DNA from: Actinokineospora iranica
GTDB taxonomy: Bacteria > Actinomycetota > Actinomycetes > Mycobacteriales > Pseudonocardiaceae
DNA length: 64,000 nucleotides
Direction: 5' to 3'
Assembly: GCF_900101685.1 (NCBI RefSeq)
Contig: NZ_FMZZ01000015.1
Location: forward strand, 1-64,000
Part shown: positions 29,106-37,256 of the stretch, in pieces
Layout of the letters: every line of letters begins with the position of its first letter
Position numbering within the stretch: position 1 is the first letter of the stretch
Made by a program: the position numbers and the translations under genes
The notes under the pieces: generated by a model
Seen by the model: only the letters and a program-made list of their open reading frames with translations
Told to the model about the DNA's origin: nothing
Database searches by the model: none

Positions 29106-30203
29106 TCAGACCAGGCGGTCGCCGGTCTGGGGGTGGAACAGGTGCAGTTCCTCTGGGTTGCGCACGGTCACGGTGATGGTCTGGCCGAGAGTGGGCGGGG
29201 TGCGTCCATCCACGCGCAAGACGAGTCGGTCGCCGCTCTCACCTGCGACAGAGCCGTGCACCAGGGCGTCCGCGCCTAGTTCCTCTACCAGTTCCACCAC
29301 TACGCCGAAGCCGTCTGGGGTGTCGGCGGGGACCAGGGTCAGGGACTCCGGGCGGACGCCCAAGGTCACCTCGGCCAACCCGGAACCGTGGACAGCGGCA
29401 GCGGACTCGCGCGGCAGGGGGATGTCCAAACCACCCAGGCGGATCTTGTCCCCCTCGACTGCCGCCGCGTGCAGGTTCATCGCCGGGGAGCCGATGAAGC
29501 CCGCGACGAAGGCGTTGGCTGGGCGGTCGTAGAGGGCGCGTGGGGTGTCGCACTGCTGCAGGATGCCGTCCTTGAGGACGGCCACGCGGTGGCCCATGGT
29601 CATTGCCTCGACCTGGTCGTGGGTCACGTAGATGGTGGTGGTGCCCAGCCTTCGTTGGAGGGCGGCGATGTTGGCTCGGGTCTCAACGCGGAGCTTGGCG
29701 TCGAGGTTCGACAGGGGCTCGTCCATGAGGAACACCGCTGGGTCGCGGACGATCGCCCGGCCCATGGCCACGCGCTGGCGCTGGCCGCCGGAGAGGGCCT
29801 TGGGTTTGCGGGCCAGGTACTTCTCCAGGTCGAGCAGCTTGGCCGCCTCGGCCACCTTCTCGGCGATGGTGGCCTTCGGCAGGCCCTGCAACTTCAGCGC
29901 GAAGCCCATGTTCTGGGCGACGGTCATGTGCGGGTACAGCGCGTAGGACTGGAACACCATGGCGATGTCGCGGCCCTTGGGGGGCACATGCGTGACGTCG
30001 CGGTCGCCGATGCGGATCGTGCCCTCGTCCACGTCCTCCAGGCCCGCGAGCATCCGCAGGGCCGTGGACTTGCCCGACCCGGACGGGCCGACCAGGACCA
30101 GGAACTCGCCGTCCTCGACGGCCAGGTCGAGGCGGTCGACCGCACGGACCGGCGGTGAGCCCGCGTAGACCCTGGACGCGCTGTCGAAACTGACCTGGGC
30201 CAT
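29106..30203 (-). CDS. ABC transporter ATP-binding protein, MsiK/UgpC-like
   Basis: A 365-residue ATPase of the carbohydrate-uptake CUT1 family. Walker A GPSGSGKST (K45), signature LSGGQRQRV, Walker B FLMDEPLSNLD and switch VTHDQ are all present, followed by the C-terminal TOBE/regulatory domain (VTLGVRPESLTL). Actinomycetes often use one such ATPase (MsiK) for several sugar importers. It is divergent from the binding protein and permease genes, which have no ATPase of their own, so it most likely powers them. The ATG at 30203 with AAGGA upstream is preferred over a GTG two codons earlier. Confidence 0.9.
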   Translation of the reverse strand: MAQVSFDSASRVYAGSPPVRAVDRLDLAVEDGEFLVLVGPSGSGKSTALRMLAGLEDVDEGTIRIGDRDVTHVPPKGRDIAMVFQSYALYPHMTVAQNMGFALKLQGLPKATIAEKVAEAAKLLDLEKYLARKPKALSGGQRQRVAMGRAIVRDPAVFLMDEPLSNLDAKLRVETRANIAALQRRLGTTTIYVTHDQVEAMTMGHRVAVLKDGILQQCDTPRALYDRPANAFVAGFIGSPAMNLHAAAVEGDKIRLGGLDIPLPRESAAAVHGSGLAEVTLGVRPESLTLVPADTPDGFGVVVELVEELGADALVHGSVAGESGDRLVLRVDGRTPPTLGQTITVTVRNPEELHLFHPQTGDRLV

Positions 30204-30309
30204 GGCCACATCCTTACGCCGTCGGGACTTCGGTCACCGCTGCACTTCTGTCACCGCTGTGTGCCGTTGGGGCAACAGGATGCCCCATGGAACCGGGGCG
30301 CACCAGAGG

Positions 30310-30325
30310 CCTTGCAAGGGTTGCA
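30310..30325. promoter_or_regulatory. Candidate LacI-family operator between the ATPase and the transporter operon
   Basis: In the 288-base divergent region (30204-30491), CCTTGCAAGG (30310-30319) is a perfect palindrome and overlaps TGCAA-GGG-TTGCA (30313-30325), a second inverted repeat. TTGCA half-sites are typical of actinomycete maltose-type LacI repressors. The rest of the gap holds two GTCACCGCTG direct repeats (30235 and 30256 region) of unknown meaning. Confidence 0.55.
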
Positions 30326-30491
30326 GCAATTTCATGACGGAGGTGTCACGATCGTGGTCTCGAAACGGTAACGACGACGGCAGCGCCGTTCCCTTGTCGG
30401 CGACTTGCGTGAACAGTCCGCTTAGCACTGAGCCGGTCAGGCCCGCCACCGAATAAGCGGGGCGGTACCTGTTTCGATCTCTGGAGGCGTC

Positions 30492-31787
30492 GTGGTCACG
30501 CAAGGTCGCGTCAAACGAGCCGTAGCGGTGGCGGCAGCCCTCGCCTTGGGCGTCAGCGCGTGCGGTTCGGAAACCGAATCGCCTGGACAATCCACCGCTC
30601 CACCCGCGTTAGATGGCGTCGGGCCGATCACGCTGGTCACCGGCAAGGACACGTCGGGGAACCTGCAGAACCAGCTCGACGGGTGGAACGCCGCGCACCC
30701 CGACCAGAAGGTGACGCTGATCGAGTTGCCGGAGGACGCCGACGCGCAGCGGCAGCAGATGGTGCAGAACGCGCAGACCGGCTCCGACACGTACACCGTG
30801 CTGAACCTGGATGTGGTCTGGACGGCGGAGTTCGCGGCCAACCAGTGGGTGACGCAGCTGCCGGAGTCGGAGTTCCCGCTCGACAAGCTGCTGCCCGCCA
30901 CGGTGGAGACAGCCAAGTACTTCAAGCGCCTCTACGGCATCCCGGTCGCCTCCGACGGCGGTCTTCTGTACTACCGCAAGGACTTGCTCGACGCCGCGGG
31001 CGTGCAGCCGCCGACCACCTGGGCCGAACTGGACGCGGCGTGCGCGAAGATCGTCCCAGCCAACCCAGGGCTTTCCTGCTACGCCGGGCAGTTCGAGAAG
31101 TACGAGGGCCTGACGGTCAACTTCTCCGAGGCGGTCAACTCCGCGGGCGGCGAGGTCGTCGGCGAGGACGGCAAGCCCGTGGTGAACTCCGAGAACGCCA
31201 AGAAGGGCCTGGACTTCCTGGTCGAGGGCGTCAAGAGCGGCCGGATTCCGCAGAAGGCCCGCACCTTCAAGGAAGAGGAGGGCCGCCGCGCGTTCCAGGC
31301 CGGTGAGCTGCTCTTCCACCGCCAGTGGCCCTACCAGTACGCCGAGGCCAACGCGACCGACGGCTCGTCCGCGGTGGCGGGCAAGTTCGCCGTCGCCCCG
31401 CTGCCCGGCCTCGACGGCCTCGGCGCGTCGACCCTGGGCGGGCACAACTACGCGATCAGCTCCTTCGCGAAGAACAAGAAGACGGCCCTGGACTTCATCA
31501 AGCACATGGTCGACGAGAAGCAGCAGCGGGAGAACCTGGAGAAGACATCGATCGCGCCGACCTGGGCCTCGCTGTACGACGAGCAGGCCCTGATCGAGAA
31601 GTTCCCGTATCTCACCGAGTTGAAGACGTCGATCGAGAAGGCCAAGAAGCGGCCTGCGGTGGTGAAGTACCAGGAGGTCTCCAGCGCCATCCAGGAAGCC
31701 GCCTACTCGGCCATGAGCGGCACGACGAGCAGCGCCGACGCGCTGGCCAAACTCCAGACCCGGCTCGAAGAGCTCACCAAGGGCTGA
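30492..31787 (+). CDS. Sugar ABC transporter substrate-binding lipoprotein
   Basis: A 431-residue extracellular solute-binding protein of the CUT1 (MalE/AglE) type. The N-terminus is a lipoprotein signal ending GVSAC, so the protein would be lipid-anchored outside the membrane. Segments GIPVASDGGLLYYRKDLLDAAG and GGHNYAISSFAKNKKTALDFIKHM are typical of trehalose/maltose/alpha-glucoside binders. The GTG at 30492 has CTGGAGG upstream. It is first in an operon with two permeases and separated from them by a strong hairpin. Confidence 0.9.
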   Translation: MVTQGRVKRAVAVAAALALGVSACGSETESPGQSTAPPALDGVGPITLVTGKDTSGNLQNQLDGWNAAHPDQKVTLIELPEDADAQRQQMVQNAQTGSDTYTVLNLDVVWTAEFAANQWVTQLPESEFPLDKLLPATVETAKYFKRLYGIPVASDGGLLYYRKDLLDAAGVQPPTTWAELDAACAKIVPANPGLSCYAGQFEKYEGLTVNFSEAVNSAGGEVVGEDGKPVVNSENAKKGLDFLVEGVKSGRIPQKARTFKEEEGRRAFQAGELLFHRQWPYQYAEANATDGSSAVAGKFAVAPLPGLDGLGASTLGGHNYAISSFAKNKKTALDFIKHMVDEKQQRENLEKTSIAPTWASLYDEQALIEKFPYLTELKTSIEKAKKRPAVVKYQEVSSAIQEAAYSAMSGTTSSADALAKLQTRLEELTKG

Positions 31788-31793
31788 GTCGTC

Positions 31794-31837
31794 GGGCGGG
31801 GTCGCGGCCCACACCGAAGCAGGCCGCGACCCCGCCC
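31794..31837 (+). terminator. Intra-operon hairpin between binding protein and permease genes
   Basis: Perfect 16-base arms (31794-31809 and 31822-31837, beginning GGGCGGGGTCGCGG) with a 12-base loop. The position, 6 bases after the binding-protein stop and about 20 before the permease start, suits partial termination or 3'-end protection, giving more binding protein than permease, as known for other sugar importers. Confidence 0.75.
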
Positions 31838-31856
31838 ACGCCTGGAGGAGGAACAC

Positions 31857-32825
31857 ATGGCCACCCTCATCGACGCGCCGATCACCCCGGAACCCCCCGC
31901 CAAAGCCCCGGTCGGGCGCAAGGCTGGCGTGGGACGGCTGGCCGCGCTGCTGGTCTCCCCCACCCTGCTCGTGCTCGGGCTGGTGGTCGCCTATCCGATC
32001 GTCTCCGCGCTGCGATTGGCCTTCTACCAACGCAACGACGGCGTCGACCCGGAGACGGGACTGCGCCTGACCGGCGACCGGTTCGTGGGCATCGACAACT
32101 TCACCGACATGTTCGTCGGCGACGCGGGCGAGCGGTTCCGCAACGCCCTGCTGAACACCACGACGTTCACCATCGTCGCGGTGAGCCTGGAAGTCGTCCT
32201 GGGCATCCTGATGGCGCTGGTGATGCACAAGGCGTTCAAGGGCCGCGCGCTCGTGCGCGCCAGCATCCTGGTCCCGTGGGCGGTGCCCACCGCGATCGCG
32301 GGCCTGTTGTGGCGCTGGATCTTCCAGGCCGACGGGGTCGCCAACGACCTGCTGCCCGGCGACCCGGTGCTGTGGACCACCGACGGCATCCAGGCCTGGT
32401 TCGCGGTGATCATCGCCGACACGTGGAAAACCGCGCCGTTCATCGGATTGCTTGTCCTGGCCGGATTGCAGGTGATCTCCAACGAGGTCTACGAGGCGGC
32501 CAAGCTCGACGGCGCCTCGCCGTGGAAGACGTTCTGGTCCATCACCCTGCCGCTGGTGAAGCCGACGCTCATGGTGGCGGTGCTGTTCCGCATCCTCGAC
32601 ACCCTGCGGATGTTCGACCTGCCCTACACGCTGATCGGGCCGGGCAAGAACGCCACCGACACCGTCACCGTCATCGCGTTCGAGGAAGCGGTGAAGTTCG
32701 GCAAGTACGGGCCCGCGTCGGCGTACGCGATTTTCCTGTTCCTCTACGTCGCCGTGGTCGCCTTCGTGTTCGTGCGGCTGCTCGGCGCGGACGTCGTGGG
32801 AGCCAGGAGCGGGAGGAACCGATGA
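31857..32825 (+). CDS. Sugar ABC transporter permease, MalF type
   Basis: A 322-residue inner-membrane permease with six or so helices and the cytoplasmic EAA loop (YEAAKLDGASPWKTFWSITLPLVKPT) that docks on the ATPase. GGAGGAGGA immediately precedes the ATG. It pairs with the next gene, which overlaps its stop by four bases. Confidence 0.92.
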   Translation: MATLIDAPITPEPPAKAPVGRKAGVGRLAALLVSPTLLVLGLVVAYPIVSALRLAFYQRNDGVDPETGLRLTGDRFVGIDNFTDMFVGDAGERFRNALLNTTTFTIVAVSLEVVLGILMALVMHKAFKGRALVRASILVPWAVPTAIAGLLWRWIFQADGVANDLLPGDPVLWTTDGIQAWFAVIIADTWKTAPFIGLLVLAGLQVISNEVYEAAKLDGASPWKTFWSITLPLVKPTLMVAVLFRILDTLRMFDLPYTLIGPGKNATDTVTVIAFEEAVKFGKYGPASAYAIFLFLYVAVVAFVFVRLLGADVVGARSGRNR

Positions 32826-33682
32826 CCGCCACCCAGACCAGCCCAGCCAAGCCCAAGACCCGCGGCCGGTGGTGGTGGGCGCCGTATCTCGGCATCGCCG
32901 CCATCGTCGTGTACTGCCTGGCGCCGTTCTACTGGATGCTGGTGTCGAGTCTGCGGCGCACCAACGACATCTTCGACTCGGCGCCGCTCCCGAGCCCGGT
33001 GTCGCTGGACTCCTACGGGGCGGCGTTCGCCCCCGGCAACGGGTTCGTGCGCTCCCTGGGGAACAGCTTCTTCGTCGCGGGCACCACGACGGCGCTGGTG
33101 CTGATCATCGGCATTCTGACCGCATACGCGTTGGCGCGCTTGGACTTCCGCTTCAAGAACGTCGTGCTCGCGATCATCATCACCACCAGCATGTTCCCCG
33201 GCATCTCGCTGCTGGTCCCGCTGCTGGAACTGTTCTCCGGCATCGGCTGGATCAACACCTACCAGGCGATGATCGTGCCCAGCATGAGCTTCGCGCTCCC
33301 GCTCGCGGTCTGGAACCTCACCGCGTTCTTCCGGCAGATGCCCCTCGAACTCGAAGAGGCCGCCCAGATCGACGGCTGCACCCCGGCGCAGGCGTTCCGC
33401 AAGGTGATCCTCCCGCTGGCCGCCCCCGGCGTGTTCACCACCGCGATCATCACCTTCATCGCGGCATGGAACGAGTTCATCATCGCCCTGTCGGTGGTCA
33501 ACCAGCGGGAACTCAAGACCGCACCGGTCATCACCAGCCAGTTCACCGGCTCGACGGCGTTCGACTCGCCCTTCGGCACGCAGATGGCCGCGGGCGTCAT
33601 CGTCACCATTCCCCTGGTGATCCTCGTCCTGCTGTTCCAGCGCCGCATCGTCGCCGGACTCACCGCGGGCGGCGTCAAATAG
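32822..33682 (+). CDS. Sugar ABC transporter permease, MalG type
   Basis: A 286-residue permease with six membrane helices and the EAA loop LEEAAQIDGCTPAQAFRKVILPL. Its ATG overlaps the stop of the first permease (ATGA). Together with the binding protein and the divergent MsiK-like ATPase it completes a CUT1 importer, most likely for alpha-glucosides or maltodextrins given the neighbouring glucosidase. Confidence 0.92.
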   Translation: MTATQTSPAKPKTRGRWWWAPYLGIAAIVVYCLAPFYWMLVSSLRRTNDIFDSAPLPSPVSLDSYGAAFAPGNGFVRSLGNSFFVAGTTTALVLIIGILTAYALARLDFRFKNVVLAIIITTSMFPGISLLVPLLELFSGIGWINTYQAMIVPSMSFALPLAVWNLTAFFRQMPLELEEAAQIDGCTPAQAFRKVILPLAAPGVFTTAIITFIAAWNEFIIALSVVNQRELKTAPVITSQFTGSTAFDSPFGTQMAAGVIVTIPLVILVLLFQRRIVAGLTAGGVK

Positions 33683-33692
33683 TGAACCACGT

Positions 33693-33754
33693 CACATAGC
33701 GGGCACTTTCTATGTGCGCGGTCGTTTCCGGCGTGGCTAGCGTCGGAAACGACC
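33693..33754. promoter_or_regulatory. Two strong inverted repeats before the NmrA-like gene
   Basis: CACATAG (33693-33699) and CTATGTG (33710-33716) form perfect 7-base arms. GGTCGTTTCCG (33720-33730) and CGGAAACGACC (33744-33754) form perfect 11-base arms with a 13-base loop. The second could terminate the transporter operon; the first, near a CTATGT hexamer, looks like an operator/promoter for the NmrA-like gene at 33784. Confidence 0.55.
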
Positions 33755-33783
33755 GGCTAGTGGGAAGAACCTGAGGGGACGAC

Positions 33784-34641
33784 GTGACGATTCTCGTGAC
33801 CGGGGCGACCGGAACCGTGGGCGGGGCGGTGGTGGACCAGTTGGTCAGCCGTGGCCGGAAGGTGCGCGCGCTGACCAGGAACCCTGACGGGGCAAGGTTT
33901 CCCGACGGCGTGGAGGTGGTGCGCGGCGACTTGGCGCGGCCGAGGGAGTGGGCGGACGCGCTGGCGGGGGTGACCGGGGTCTTCCTGCTCGCCGTATTGG
34001 ACTCGCAAGAGGCGGCCGTGACGCACGCGAAGTCCTTTATGGAGTGCGCGGTCAGGTCGGGTGTGGGTCGGGTGGTGTTCCTGTCGACCGACGCGGTGAC
34101 GGTTCGCCGTCCGGGCAGCCACGAGACGCACCTCGCGGTGGAGCGGGTGATCGAGCGGTCCGGGCTTGCCTGGACGCACGTGCGGCCCGGCGAGTTCATG
34201 GCGAACAAGCTCGACGTGTGGGCGCCGTCGATCCGGGCAGAAGGCGTGGTGCGTGCCGCCTTCCCGGACGCGGTAGGGGTTCCGGTGCACGAGGCGGATA
34301 TCGCGGAGGTCGCGGTGACCGCGCTCGTCGACGACGGCCACACGGGCCGGGCGTACTCGATCAGCGGCCCGGAGGCGCTGACGCACCGCGAACAGGCGGC
34401 GGCGATCGGCACCGGGCTGGGGCGGGACCTGCGGTTCGAGGCGCAGACCTATGGGCAGGCGCGGGCGGGAATGATCTCGGCCGGGATTCCCGGGGAGATC
34501 GCCGAGTACGTCCTGGGATACCAGGCCGAGTACGCGCAAGAGCCGCCGTCGGTGCGCCCGGACTTCGCCGAGGTCCTGGGCAGGCCAGGACGGACGCTGG
34601 CGCAATGGGCGGCCGACCACACGGCCGAGTTCGCCGCCTGA
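33784..34641 (+). CDS. NmrA-like NAD(P)-binding protein
   Basis: A 285-residue atypical SDR with the N-terminal Rossmann motif VTGATGTVGGAVVDQL and conserved VVFLSTDAV and WTHVRPGEFM segments. Such proteins are NADPH-dependent quinone or flavonoid-type reductases or redox sensors. The GTG at 33784 follows GAGGGGA. It stands alone between the sugar operon and a strong terminator. Confidence 0.85.
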   Translation: MTILVTGATGTVGGAVVDQLVSRGRKVRALTRNPDGARFPDGVEVVRGDLARPREWADALAGVTGVFLLAVLDSQEAAVTHAKSFMECAVRSGVGRVVFLSTDAVTVRRPGSHETHLAVERVIERSGLAWTHVRPGEFMANKLDVWAPSIRAEGVVRAAFPDAVGVPVHEADIAEVAVTALVDDGHTGRAYSISGPEALTHREQAAAIGTGLGRDLRFEAQTYGQARAGMISAGIPGEIAEYVLGYQAEYAQEPPSVRPDFAEVLGRPGRTLAQWAADHTAEFAA

Positions 34642-34663
34642 GCAAGACTCTCCCTCGTGGACA

Positions 34664-34704
34664 GCGCTGTTCCCCCGGCTGCCCGACAGCCGGGGGAACA
34701 GCGC
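34664..34704. terminator. Bidirectional terminator with 18-base perfect stem
   Basis: Arms 34664-34681 (GCGCTGTTCCCCCGGCTG) and 34687-34704 are perfectly complementary with a 5-base loop, placed between convergent stops at 34641 and 34717. No T-tract is present. Confidence 0.85.
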
Positions 34705-34716
34705 CACCGATTCAGC

Positions 34717-35991
34717 TCAGCCGGTCACCGGGGCGTCGAGCAGGATCACCTCCGGGGACGGGACCGCGCACGTGGCGGACGTGGGCGCGGCGCCGTTGAA
34801 GCTGAGTTCGGCGGACGCGGTGCCGAGTGAGATCTTCACGTGGTTGGAGCCCGCGTCGGGGGTCCAGGGGCCTGCGGTGAGCGTGGCGCCGTTCGGCGGC
34901 AGTTCCACCACCAGGTCCTGGCCTTGGACCAGGGTGGTCTCCGGGATGGGGAATCCGTCGCCGAGGACGTTGGAGATCTTCGGCGAGCCGCCTTCGGCGA
35001 CCAGGTTGAGTTCCTTCACCCGGCCGGACGCCTTGGTGATGCCCGCTTTCAGCAGCTTGTCCACAGTGGCCGCGGGAATGATGAGGGCACCGGAGGACTC
35101 GGTGAACTCAATCGAGCCGGTTCGGGTGACCGAGAGCGGGGTGAACGCGCCGACGGCGATGCCCACGTCGAACGGGGCGTCGAGAACCGTGCAGCGGTAC
35201 GGGGAGTTGATGATGCCGATCTGGTTGTTGACCGGAATCGGCGGGAAGTTCATCGGCACGTTGTGGTAGGCGAGCGGCGGCAGACCTGCCGGGCCGCCGA
35301 CGGCCATGGACAGCAGCGCGTTGCCCGCCACTGGCTTGCAGTCCGCCTTCACCTTCATGGTGAAGCCCCAGCTCGCCTTGAGGTTGATCATCACCGAGGC
35401 GCTGTTGAACTGGAGGGTGACGATACCGCTGTCGGGCGCGGTGAACGGGCCGATGTCGGGGAACGTGGCGGTCTGGTCGACGGGCAGGCGAACGGTCAGT
35501 TCTTTGCCCTGCTCCAGCTTGATGTCCTTGATGGCGATCGGCTTCTCGGTGATGTTGATCTGCGCCGGGCTCGCGTTGGCCGCGCCGATGTTCATCTGGT
35601 TCACGACGGCGTCGACCTTGGTGAAGCCGAAAGTGGCGCCGAAGTCGGTGAGCCAGCGCGGGAACGTCATGCTGCCCGAGCCCTGGGTCAGGAAGAACTG
35701 CTGCCCGGGACCGAGTTGCGTGGGGGCAACGCCCTGGATGTCGACGTTGAGCGGCAGGTCGAGGACCTTGACTCCGCCGAGGTCGGGCATCGTGATGGCG
35801 CAGGTGATCGGCAGGTTGAACCGGCCGGAGTCCGCGCCGATCGGGGGCAGCTCGGCGGGCTTGAGCGCGACAGCGCTGCCCTGCACGGCCAGGGTGAGCA
35901 CGACGGTGCCGCTCACCGCGGCGGTCAGCGCCGTCAGTGTCCTCCTCAATCGCGAACGACTTCGCTGTCGCGTCGCCTTGTCAGGAACCAT
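34717..35991 (-). CDS. Secreted protein with two tandem beta domains (DUF6801-like)
   Basis: A 424-residue exported protein. Residues 1-45 are a basic N-terminus and Sec signal peptide. Two related domains follow (about 60-240 and 245-424). Each begins with a cysteine-containing strand (ITCAITMPDLGG, YRCTVLDAPFDV) and ends with another cysteine (ADCKPV, ATCAVP), suggesting one disulphide per domain. The pattern resembles actinobacterial DUF6801 proteins; that name is from memory. There is no sorting signal, so it is probably released or wall-associated. The ATG at 35991 has GAAGAGG upstream; a longer frame to 36141 crosses the promoter. Confidence 0.75.
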   Translation of the reverse strand: MVPDKATRQRSRSRLRRTLTALTAAVSGTVVLTLAVQGSAVALKPAELPPIGADSGRFNLPITCAITMPDLGGVKVLDLPLNVDIQGVAPTQLGPGQQFFLTQGSGSMTFPRWLTDFGATFGFTKVDAVVNQMNIGAANASPAQINITEKPIAIKDIKLEQGKELTVRLPVDQTATFPDIGPFTAPDSGIVTLQFNSASVMINLKASWGFTMKVKADCKPVAGNALLSMAVGGPAGLPPLAYHNVPMNFPPIPVNNQIGIINSPYRCTVLDAPFDVGIAVGAFTPLSVTRTGSIEFTESSGALIIPAATVDKLLKAGITKASGRVKELNLVAEGGSPKISNVLGDGFPIPETTLVQGQDLVVELPPNGATLTAGPWTPDAGSNHVKISLGTASAELSFNGAAPTSATCAVPSPEVILLDAPVTG

Positions 35992-36047
35992 TCTTGGCCT
36001 CTTCTCACGAGTTTCACCTATTACGCAAACTTGTGCGTACCCGAGAG

Positions 36048-36077
36048 ACAGTACGGTACCCAAAAACCTCATGACAA
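36048..36077 (-). promoter_or_regulatory. Promoter for the two-domain secreted protein, within an AT-rich gap
   Basis: On the minus strand TTGTCA (36077-36072), an 18-base spacer and TACTGT (36053-36048) make a good housekeeping promoter, 57 bases before the ATG at 35991. The surrounding gap (35992-36308) is unusually AT-rich at 36010-36130 and again at 36285-36297 (a seven-T run), compared with the rest of the window. Confidence 0.6.
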
Positions 36078-36308
36078 GAGTCGATTTAATTGTTGCCAAC
36101 GCGGAACAAATGTATCCAACGAAGTTGTCACGTGATCGCACGCGCCCACCGGGGCGTTCCCCCAGCTTAGGACTGGTTTTCCCACCTCGCCGGGCACACC
36201 AGCCCCACCCCAGGCCCCGCGCTTGGCCTCAAGTCACAACGCACGCCTCACCGCCGCAGGCACTTTATCAACGGCGTGCGAAAATTTTTTTCACGATTCG
36301 CGGCGGCC

Positions 36309-37256
36309 TTAGTCGAATGCGGCGAGGACGCGCTCGTGCGCGATTGCCCCGGCGCCGACGCGGTCCAAGCCCAGGCGCACCGCGCCCACGATCGGCGGCC
36401 GGTCGGCCACCACCACGCGCGCGAGCGGGACGCGGGCGGCGTAGCCCGCCGCCACCGCGCCCATCAGCGACGGCGATCCCCCGGTCAGCACGCCCCCGCC
36501 CAGCACGATCTCGACGGCGGCTCCGGACAGGCCCAGACGGTCCACAATGGAGCAGCCGAGCAGGCACACCTCGTCCGCCAGCCGGGCGACCAGGTTCTCG
36601 GCGACCTCGTCGGTCATCTCCAGCAGCGGCCAGGCCAAATCGGCGAGCCTGACCGGATCGATCTCGCCGCGGTGCACCGCCAGGGCCACGTCCACCGCCC
36701 GCGCGACGCCGAAGTGCGAGCGCACCAGCGACACCAGCGCGGTCGCGGGCCCGCGGCCGTCCTCGGCGCGCACGGCGTGCCACAGCACCTCCTCCCCCAG
36801 GTGCTGCCCGCCGCCCCAGTCCCCGCTGACCCGGCCCAGCGCCGGGAGCCGGGCCATCCGCCCGTCGGGGCCGAGGCCCGCGGCGTTCACGCCCGCGCCG
36901 CACACGACCGCGACGCCCCAGCCCGCGCGCGTCCCGGCGCGCAGCAGGGCGAAGGCGTCGTTGCCGACGTCGACGGTGTGCCCGAGGCCCCGGCGCAGGA
37001 ACTCCTCGCGCACGGCCGACTCCTGCTCCGGCAGGTCCGCGCCCGCGAGGTAGGCCGCGACGTGGTCGGCGAACGGCGGCTCCGAGCCGAGCGCGGCGCG
37101 CGCGGTGCGGGCCACCACGTCCACCGCCGCCGCCACCCCGACCGACCGCGGGGCGAACCCCGGCCCCCGGCCGCGGCCGAGCACCGCCCCGTCCTCGCGC
37201 ACCAGCGCGACATCGGTCTCGCCCGGGCCGCCGTCCACGGCCAGGACCGTCCTCAT
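36309..37256 (-). CDS. BadF/BadG-type sugar kinase (N-acetylglucosamine kinase-like)
   Basis: A 315-residue ATPase of the ASKHA fold: phosphate-1 motif VLAVDGGPGETDVAL at the N-terminus, VDVGNDAFAL, VCGAGVNAAG, GRVSGDWGGG and VLGGGVLTGG. This family includes GlcNAc kinase and related amino-sugar kinases. Its ATG overlaps the stop of the GH4 glycosidase (ATGA), so the two act together in breakdown of a glycoside or amino sugar. The exact sugar cannot be read from the sequence. Confidence 0.85.
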   Translation of the reverse strand: MRTVLAVDGGPGETDVALVREDGAVLGRGRGPGFAPRSVGVAAAVDVVARTARAALGSEPPFADHVAAYLAGADLPEQESAVREEFLRRGLGHTVDVGNDAFALLRAGTRAGWGVAVVCGAGVNAAGLGPDGRMARLPALGRVSGDWGGGQHLGEEVLWHAVRAEDGRGPATALVSLVRSHFGVARAVDVALAVHRGEIDPVRLADLAWPLLEMTDEVAENLVARLADEVCLLGCSIVDRLGLSGAAVEIVLGGGVLTGGSPSLMGAVAAGYAARVPLARVVVADRPPIVGAVRLGLDRVGAGAIAHERVLAAFD

